From the NCBI RefSeq assembly GCF_050947875.1, contig NC_134569.1, forward strand, positions 38,176,277 to 38,240,276: 64,000 nucleotides of DNA. The letters are read 5' to 3'. Under the pieces are notes generated by a model. That model saw only the letters and a program-made list of their open reading frames with translations. It searched no databases and was not told the origin of the DNA. The position numbers and the translations under genes are program-made. The stretch is from Dermacentor variabilis (lineage: Eukaryota > Arthropoda > Arachnida > Ixodida > Ixodidae). Positions 56,443 through 64,000 of this stretch are shown here, piece by piece (the first letter of the stretch is position 1; the number at the start of each line of letters is the position of its first letter).

Positions 56443-59400
56443 ACTACGCACGGGAGGCTAGCGACAGCATGCGCTCCACAGCTTTCTTTTTAAATGCAGC
56501 TACGCTCGTTAATTTCGTTGAACTAGGCTTGAAACGAGAAAATGAGAACAAACAATGTCATGCAGTACCTGTCCGTTCGCGGCAGAAGAGTCCTCACACC
56601 CTTCCGCTTTAATAAAATAGAAAAAGTCCTGGGTACGCCATTGGTTCGCGCAGTTGGAACAAATGTATACAAACAACACTGACGCAAGGAAGTGTTAGTT
56701 GTGGTCGGAAGATGGCGTAACAGGGGAGTATGCGAAGTGCGAGATCGCAAGCGTAGAATGCAGTCTCAACGGTTGATTACAAAAAAGGACAAGAAAGGAG
56801 AAAACAATAATCTCAGAAGCACCACTACGCTCGACCTGGAAAATCTTTAGCCAGAATAGTATACACCACGCATTTAGCTTGTCGTAGCAATATATTGGTT
56901 CAGTGATCGCTTTGAGTGGCTACTACCCAAACGCGAGTTTTGACAATCCCAACTCGAGCGCTGTTAACGCGTTCGCTTACGGTGCCCAGCTTTTGGTGGG
57001 AATTCACGCTCTGGCCCGAGGCGAAAAGGTACGTCTCTGTTACGACGCACACATGCATCTACCGCCTCCCTGGAGGATTTCCATCAGCACTCTGCGTCGA
57101 TTTCCTTGAGCTTGTCACTTATGTATCTAGTAGATCACATACTGCTGCGAAGTGTGCGACTCAATTGCGTCTCACTTACTCCCCGCGGAGCATGCCGAAC
57201 TACGCCTATCACGAGTTCAGTCCAGCTGATGAAATGCGTTCATCCATCGCTTCGCTGCAACCATGAAAAGAACCTCTTATCAACACTATCAATGTTTACT
57301 TCCATTAAGGAGTGATATTAGCAACGCGTGTCAGAAAGTTCTACTTTATATATACAGTGACTAATTTAGTGAATGCCATTAAGAGCGCGTCTACCTGTAG
57401 CATGCAGAAATCTCTTTATCACGCCCAGGCTCAAAAATGCATTTTTTTCATGGACAGTGATCGTAGCACTGCACGAAACTTTTCTATACGACGTTAAGGA
57501 ACGGGAAATGATGCCTTTCGGCCACGCCCTAGTACCTGAATATGTAATATAAAAAAACGAGACCTACGGATGAGGAAGCAGCGCACCTACTTGTGACGCG
57601 TTCACGCACACGTATAAAAGGACCTACACAGGCGCTGGACTGCAAATACTGCTTTATTGCTCAAAGACCTGTCATTTGTAGTGCCCTTCGAGACGCGCAC
57701 GCGCTCTGATGGCAGTGAGGCGTCAACAGGACCCAAAGTAAAAATAAAAAAAATAAAAAGCAAAGATGGCATTTTTTTTGTTCCCACTCTAGAAATAATC
57801 AAAGTCCAAGATAGCAGCGCGCTTTGCCAGTCAATGATACCGAGGGGCAACTGACACACCTGTGTTACCATTTGTCAATTTCTATTGCTTTAAAAATTTC
57901 CTGTGTTTGTTTCGAGACCTACAGGTATACTTACAAGGAACAGTTGCAACCATGCAATATCAGTTTATTTTTTTTATGTTTCAAATAACCTTTTTCTTCT
58001 TTATTTGCTTTTTTTTCTTACGGGAGATTGAGGATGGGCAGGGCAAAAAGGAAGACAAAGTACCTTGGTGTCCAAAATAATTAGTTTTTAATAGTTTTCT
58101 GTACTTTTCAGACTGACGCTGATAGCGTGTCAGGTTTTTTTTTTCACTTATCCGGAACGAAGGAAAGACCACGCAGTAAAATAAGACATCCAGATCCAAC
58201 GAACGTGTTTGAATCTATCTACTTGAAACGTATAATTAATGAAACTGCTATATAAATGCCCCGCAAATAAGTTAGATATTACACAACTGCGTTTATTTTT
58301 AAGCTTTGCATTGTGTAACCTCATGAAATGCTGATGTTTATGACCCACACAGCTGAAGACTTAAAATCATATGCAATTCTTGCGCTTATAGGTTACACCG
58401 TTCGCAAGCTATGCCGAAAATTAACGTACACAGCAAATCTAGCGAATGGATAGTGTGGATCATCTACGCAGCGAAGTCACGAGGTCGAAGGCGATGCATG
58501 AAGCTTGCCAAGAGAAGAAAGGCGAGGAGAGCGTTATGCAGAGAAAAGCGCGAGAATATATGCAGTCAGTGATTATGTACTCTTTGTGTCACAGTGGCAC
58601 GTAATCATTCTAAGATATTTGGACAAGAGCGGGCACATACCCACTCAATACTCACGTACTCAACGGACCAAGAATGTGTAGAAAGAATATAAGCAATTCA
58701 AGCAAATTAAAAATGCCACTGAATAAGGCCCAGTACTCTACTAAGAGCTCTCTCTGCTTTAGAGTTATGCAGGATCCCACAACCTATATACAGGTTTTAT
58801 ATTGAAATTTATTTTTTGTTTTATTGCGCACGAAAGAGTTGCGCACACTTGCACGACAGTGTGGGCTAAAACTTCGTGCTATAATACAAACTCGTTCACT
58901 GAGTGAGACAGCATCGCAGGACGTCGAACTGAGGATAGTAGGAAAGGAAAGGTTCACTTTAAAAGGAACGTACCGTAGCTATGTATCTGTTCCATTTCGT
59001 GCAAGCGAGCGCCCTCACTGCAAATTCTGCAAGTTTATTTCTCTGCCTAAACACATACGCTATGCAACCTTAACACAATGTCTATCCTTAACTGCTGTTT
59101 CCTTACTTCAGAACGAACATGCCTTCTCTAACCTCCCGAACGTTATTTTTTGGGGAGAGGCGGGGGGAGGTGAGTCGCATCTGGCGCCACTAAATAGACT
59201 CAACGTGTAGCCTGTAGAAAACCCTTCGTCAGAAATTACGATGGAAGACAAAGAATCACTGCGAAAAAAAAAAGAAAAAATTCATATGTATGGGCTACGA
59301 AGAAAGGAACGGAGGAATCGTTCTCCCCTTATTCTTTACCTTTCTTCATACAAAAAAAATATCTAAGGTGAAAAAATTACACGGCACCGTCGACGGAATG

Positions 59401-60389
59401 TGAAAGCTACGATGTGAAGACAACAAGGTTCCTGCAACATGAACTGGCTGAAGCGAGATTGGAACTCACTTTGCCGCCACTGCTCTCAAGATCCTTCGGC
59501 AGCTGATTATTTTCTCATGCAAATTTCGTTTCCTCCATGTGCCTACGCAAAAAAAAAGCACAAGTAAGTCAAATACAGACCTTCCAGCTAATAGCAGAAT
59601 AGCGCATTTTATGGGCTATATCGAAAAACTTTTTTTCAAGAAGACGAGAAAGAACGAAAATGCATCCATCAAATTCAAAGTTACATAACCTACGCCACCA
59701 ATCCGATTGCATCATATTTTGCGGTAGTGATTGGACGAAAGAGAACATAACTTTTTCCTGTCGATGGCGGTTTCTCTCCGCCTGCAAGAAGTAGAGAGAA
59801 GAGAAAGTTGCTGCGATCAGATTGATGTAATCTCGGTACCAGGTCCTTTTATCGCCGAGTCCTTAAGCAGAAGACAACGCCTGTTATCCACTGGATGCAC
59901 TTCTGAAAGGGGGTGGCCGGACGCGCGTTTCCTGCCACAATGACATTTTTTTTCGGCGGTATTTTCGTACGTGCATGCATCAAGAAGGAGGTTTATTTCT
60001 AGAAGTTTTGCTTTTGAGATGCCACCGCCCCCCGCCATTATTTTTCGTAAGAGCATCCGTCTTAAAGACAGCTAGGTTATCAAATAAAAACGGTGCAACA
60101 TGATGCACGAAAAAATATGAAGCCTTCTTTTGTTTTTTTTTTCTTTCTGCATTACCATTCTCTTTTTCACTGGACTGTTTTACTGTGCTACTCTCGGTAC
60201 TTCATTTCTTATTGTGTGTTTTTGTGACGCCCCTGCTTACGCCAACGTGGCTTGCAAATTGGTTGGGGATGCGTGGTCGCACAGGTTTGAAGGATATCGC
60301 ACGAGCAGCTGCAAAAGTTGCATTCAACGTTTTCTCAAGATGGGGCTAGTGGCGAAATTATGCGACATTTTCCCGTCTTTTTCAATGAA
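56443..60389. other. Probable receptor intron, no features recognised
   Basis: No NPxxY-containing TM7 exon or other coding exon could be found on the plus strand. The open frames present (for example 56916-57266, 58824-59210) show no domain. Confidence 0.5.
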
Positions 60390-60605
60390 ATCAAATTATG
60401 GTGTTTTACATACCAAAACCACGATCTGTCTATGAGGCATGTGGGTGTAGGGGACTAATTTGGACCACCTGGGGTTCTTCAACGTGCACCACTGGTGTTT
60501 TCACATTTCGCCCCCCTAGAAATCCGACCGCCGTAGCAGGGGTTTGATTCCGCGGCCTTGTGCTTAGCAGCCTAATACTATAACTACTGAGCAACCGGCG
60601 GGTGC
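60390..60605 (-). mobile_element. tRNA-derived SINE (family 1), third copy
   Basis: Minus-strand copy: head 'gctcagtagttatag'-like, a degraded B box near 'gcggaatcaaacccc', body 'gaagaaccccaggtgg', and an end resembling 'gttttggtatgtaaaacacc'. It lies in the presumed receptor intron, antisense to the gene. Confidence 0.8.
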
Positions 60606-61544
60606 CCCCGTCTTTTATCCAGCTCCGTAATAGGTGATAATTCCTGTCCTCAACTCGAATTGAGTGCCCGGCTCTTTCCTCTTCTTCGTAAAAATAGTTT
60701 AGTGTCATCGTAAAACATCTAGAAAGTTCGCTGCTGCTAGTTGTCAAATACTACATATACAGGACGTTTCTTTTTTGCTTTTAGGCAATGTAAATTAACA
60801 AAAAATTAATAATTAGGTATTTATGAGTGCCTTAGGGGCATTTGTTTATACGGCTAGTTTAGAGGCTGTCACACTTAAATGCACCCTCGTTATATTTTTT
60901 TAATCCTGAAAGTCTCATCTAGTTTGAGAGAGTTATGGCGGAATTTCAATGGTGAACCAACGCAAGATCGAAACCGAGCGTCGCGGGAGCGCAGATAAAG
61001 GCGCCCCCGTTGTCACATCAGACCGAAACGCACCATGACGACAGGTGTGAGGCACGGAACGTCTCGGCTCGTCTCGGCACCTACTGACACGGCGCGATTT
61101 GCATGGCAAGCGTGTGCGGCTGTGTTCCGTGTCAGAGTCGGCAGCGACGTGACGTCATTCAAACTTGGCTCCACGCTTCTTTACGAGGCACTGCCGTCGC
61201 TTACAGCACGACACGTACAGCTTCGATATTGCCTCGATTGAGCTTTGTACTTTGACGACGAATATATCGAATTAGGTGCGATTTTCAAGATTTTTGAGAA
61301 ACGGGTGCGGATCAGAATGTCACTGCCTCCAAATTTGCCATTTAGACAGCTGCCCCCAAGACGGCAATAAAATTATTAATTGATGCAGTTTTGTCTCCTG
61401 AAGCTCGTGCTATTAGTGGCAAAGGATGTCCACCTCACTTAGAAACTCGTCTGAAAAAAAAAAAGAAAGCACCACCCCCTTCGTTGCGCTCCTTACATCT
61501 TTATAAAAAATGCGTGTGGCCTAAAAAGAAAACGCCCTCTTTTT
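60606..61544. other. Unassigned DNA
   Basis: No gene was recognised. Confidence 0.4.
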
Positions 61545-61684
<140 letters not shown>

Positions 61685-61819
61685 TCTTGAAACAAGTATT
61701 TAAGAGTGCTCTAAATTTTATTACGTTTGTCGCATTTAAAACACAATGTTAGTCTACTGACAGTTGGAAGCGGATTTAGGCCCTCAACTTTCAATAAAAA
61801 TTGTTGAATATTGCAGATT

Positions 61820-62180
61820 TTCAGGAAACGACACTATAAAATTTACAACTCTGTAACATAGCAACAAAAATTATGTTACAATTCTGTCATTTGGGTCTAA
61901 TTATAGATCTGAAGAGGACAAACTTGACATATTACACATGGCTCGTAAACACACCACTGTTATTTCAGTATGACCTTTACGGAATCCTTTTAGACATTGT
62001 AAGTAATTTACATAAGATATAAGTTTACATGCCGAATTTGTCGGCTTTTAATTATCTAACGGATGCAGTTTACAGAACTTCGATATCTGTTTTAGGTACA
62101 GAGCTACGGATTTGCAAACTTCGTGCTTCTACGTTTTTTCTAGCAACACTTTTCAGTCAGCTTTGTAAAACAATTGCGCC
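61820..62180 (+). repeat. Dispersed unnamed repeat, copy c
   Basis: 'atttacaactctgtaacata' at 61841 and 'tacagaacttcgatatctgt' at 62071, followed by 'gagctacggatttgcaaac' and 'cttcgtgcttc', match copies a and b. Confidence 0.6.
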
Positions 62181-63459
62181 TGTAAATCAAAACTCCGCTT
62201 TCAAAAGTCATTATAACTAAACGTTCTACATTAAATGCTATTAATTTCACCTAAATCGGCCCAGGGGCTACACCATAAGATCATTTTTGCGTTTTACATT
62301 TATTTGAATAGGCAGCATCGGAGTTGGGCCCGAGTTGAAGCTTGCTCCTAAGCTCAACGGTTTCGATTGCTGGATCACTCGAAAGAGAACAGAGAGCAAG
62401 GGACAGAGAGAGAAATAAACAATGGTGGCTTTTCGACCAAGCACTAATTCTGCGGCTGTTAAATGAGTATGCTGCACAGGTGTTTTGGTTTGAAAGATAG
62501 AGCGAAAACTTCGCCGACCGCTATATTCTCACTATGATATAGAAACCAAATAGAGAATTATCATAGAGAAGCTAGAAACAATAAACAGCAAGAGAGGCGA
62601 TGGCAAGGAGTCGTAACGTAGTCATAGAACAGCGAAAGACAGTGTAAATCAGCTTTGATTCAGTGGTTTTATGTGGCAACAATAATCCAATTAAGGTAGG
62701 GGCTGCCGTTATCGCTTCTACCCCTTTAGCGGAACTCCACTTTCGTCGGGGTCGTTGCACGTAAATTTTCCCGCGGCGATTTCACGCTCAGCTTGAAAAC
62801 AACATGGATGAGTGTATGGAGATGGCACGTACAAGAATTTCTTATCCGAGGAGGGACAACGCGTCCACTAGTCCGAACAAACTGTTTTCACTAAATGTGT
62901 CTTTTAGCTGCACCAAGCTTTTTAAACATTGCCTATGGCAGATAATAGCACAATTCTAACCCTTGATCTAAATTACTCCATGAGGCAGCCATTACCTTTA
63001 CGGGAAATCAAAACATTCAATTGAATATTTAAGGTAATTACGCTCATGAACTTTTAATTATTTACTTTACCCCGCATGTTTCAATCTACCAATTGTAGCC
63101 GCTGAGCTAGCACGGCGTGTCGACTTGGAACGAATTCCCTGGACATACCAGTTCCGAGATATTCATTTTCTAAGTGTCCGACGAAATGTATTCGCAAACG
63201 TTCCAGTCATTTTTGTGCTTCATTGCATAAAACAGCAGTTTCTTAAAATAGTAACTGTAACTTTCGGTTTCTATGAGTCCCGGGGCGGTGTAAGACGAAT
63301 ACATAGACGGTGAAGACCCGGAAGGGACTGCCAAGCCCTTCTTTTTTATTCCTCGAGCGCCCCTCGCGAGCACGAGCTCGGCGCCGATCTTTGTTGTTTT
63401 TTTCGCACCAAGCCACGAGACCCGTACGCATCAGACTCCGTCTGCTATCACTCGTGACA

Positions 63460-63461
<2 letters not shown>
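62181..63461. other. Unassigned DNA
   Basis: No gene was recognised. 'gtagccgctgagctagcac' near 63098 is a possible tRNA-like SINE scrap. Confidence 0.35.

Positions 63462-63522
<61 letters not shown>
63462..63522. repeat. (TA)n microsatellite
   Basis: About 30 TA units. Confidence 0.98.
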
Positions 63523-63525
<3 letters not shown>

Positions 63526-64000
63526 TTCTAGCACCATAGTAGTTGTGTGTGTTCGGGTGGCATAATGTTCTGTACGCCTTAGAGTGGGATGCTAAATTCG
63601 ATGAAGTAGTTAATAAATGTGTCGTTCTTTCCTCTTGTATGTTTGATGTGCTTTTACACAAGGCGTTTTTCGAAGACTTTAATAAGATTTGAAAATAACC
63701 GTTCGGGAAATAAAATTATGGTTGTTTCGGAGACATGCATCCGATCGTGGTGACTGTGAGGTGATGGGTGATGCGTGATAATTAGTTGCGAATTAACAAG
63801 AATGAAATAATTAACATTTGCACCTTTAATTGCAGTGGGCCCCCTTGTATGGTTAGTAGGCCCAGAAGCGGTCAGCCAGCGCACTGTAGCTCTGTGCCCT
63901 TCACTGCAGCAGCGCGCTGGCTGCCCGCTGCTGGGTGACGTAAGCAGAACTTGGTCTCCATGAGGGTGCGGCTTCGCGCTCGCTGCAGCCTAACTCTTCC
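63523..64000. other. Unassigned DNA with a 10-bp hairpin
   Basis: CAGCCAGCGC (63873-63882) and GCGCTGGCTG (63914-63923) are perfectly complementary across a 31-nt loop. No gene was recognised before the window ends. Confidence 0.5.

Noticed and set aside
56437..56612. C-terminal extension of the receptor
   Set aside because: It follows a strong GTGAGT donor, is not hydrophobic like TM7 and lacks NPxxY; it is intron read-through.
63873..63923. Transcription terminator from the 10-bp hairpin
   Set aside because: Hairpin terminators are a bacterial feature. There is no gene upstream and no T tract; it is noted only as a palindrome.

Overview
This is a repeat-rich eukaryotic nuclear window that fits an ixodid (hard) tick or a close arachnid relative. 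The evidence is the set of interspersed families: RTE-type LINEs with a 'craniofacial development protein 2-like' endonuclease, CR1/L2-type and I-type LINEs, Penelope-like elements, a Ty3/Gypsy relic, tRNA-derived SINEs that I associate with tick genomes, and long (TA)n, (CA)n and (CAAT)n microsatellites. The species cannot be fixed by reading alone. No prokaryotic gene organisation, rRNA or functional tRNA was seen.

Layout. 0-3.2 kb holds a SINE end and a decayed RTE copy (copy 1). 3.6-6.9 kb holds RTE copy 2 with a clear target-site duplication (TSD), next to a decayed I-type LINE. 9.8-17.6 kb is a three-level nest: a tRNA-headed SINE repeat is split by a minus-strand CR1/L2-type LINE (LINE A), which is itself split by a plus-strand RTE (copy 3) with an uninterrupted 935-codon frame. 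19-24.5 kb holds a mariner-type transposase relic, a SINE, and an I-type LINE with an RNase H domain that is interrupted by a 77-bp tandem array flanked by short inverted repeats. 25-33 kb holds a Penelope-like relic with a degenerate hammerhead-like motif, then a Ty3/Gypsy relic split by a near-complete two-ORF LINE (LINE B). 33-36 kb is RTE copy 4, almost identical to copy 3 but inverted. 36-51 kb holds MITE-like pieces, a pyrimidine-rich repeat present three times, an SGNH-like retroelement relic, a second Penelope-like relic with a GIY-YIG-like tail, SINEs, a duplicated segment, a probable LINE 3' end and microsatellites. A solo LTR lies at 51.85-52.64 kb.

The only convincing host gene is on the plus strand at 55431-56436. 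It is one coding exon of an oxytocin/vasopressin-type (inotocin) GPCR covering TM1-TM6. It is bounded by a splice acceptor just before the ATG and a strong GTGAGT donor before TM7. TM7 and the C-tail must lie beyond the right edge, so 56437-64000 is probably intron, and at least one 5' UTR exon lies upstream. If so, part of the repeat-rich DNA to the left may be intronic or promoter-proximal to this receptor.

The most informative non-gene observations are: the reading frame of LINE A is restored when the RTE insertion is removed; RTE copies 3 and 4 both have CTG where an older copy has ATG; three LINE 3' ends carry the same kind of two-part stem-loop next to a microsatellite tail; the tandem array sits between inverted repeats; and the receptor lacks the TM6 toggle tryptophan.
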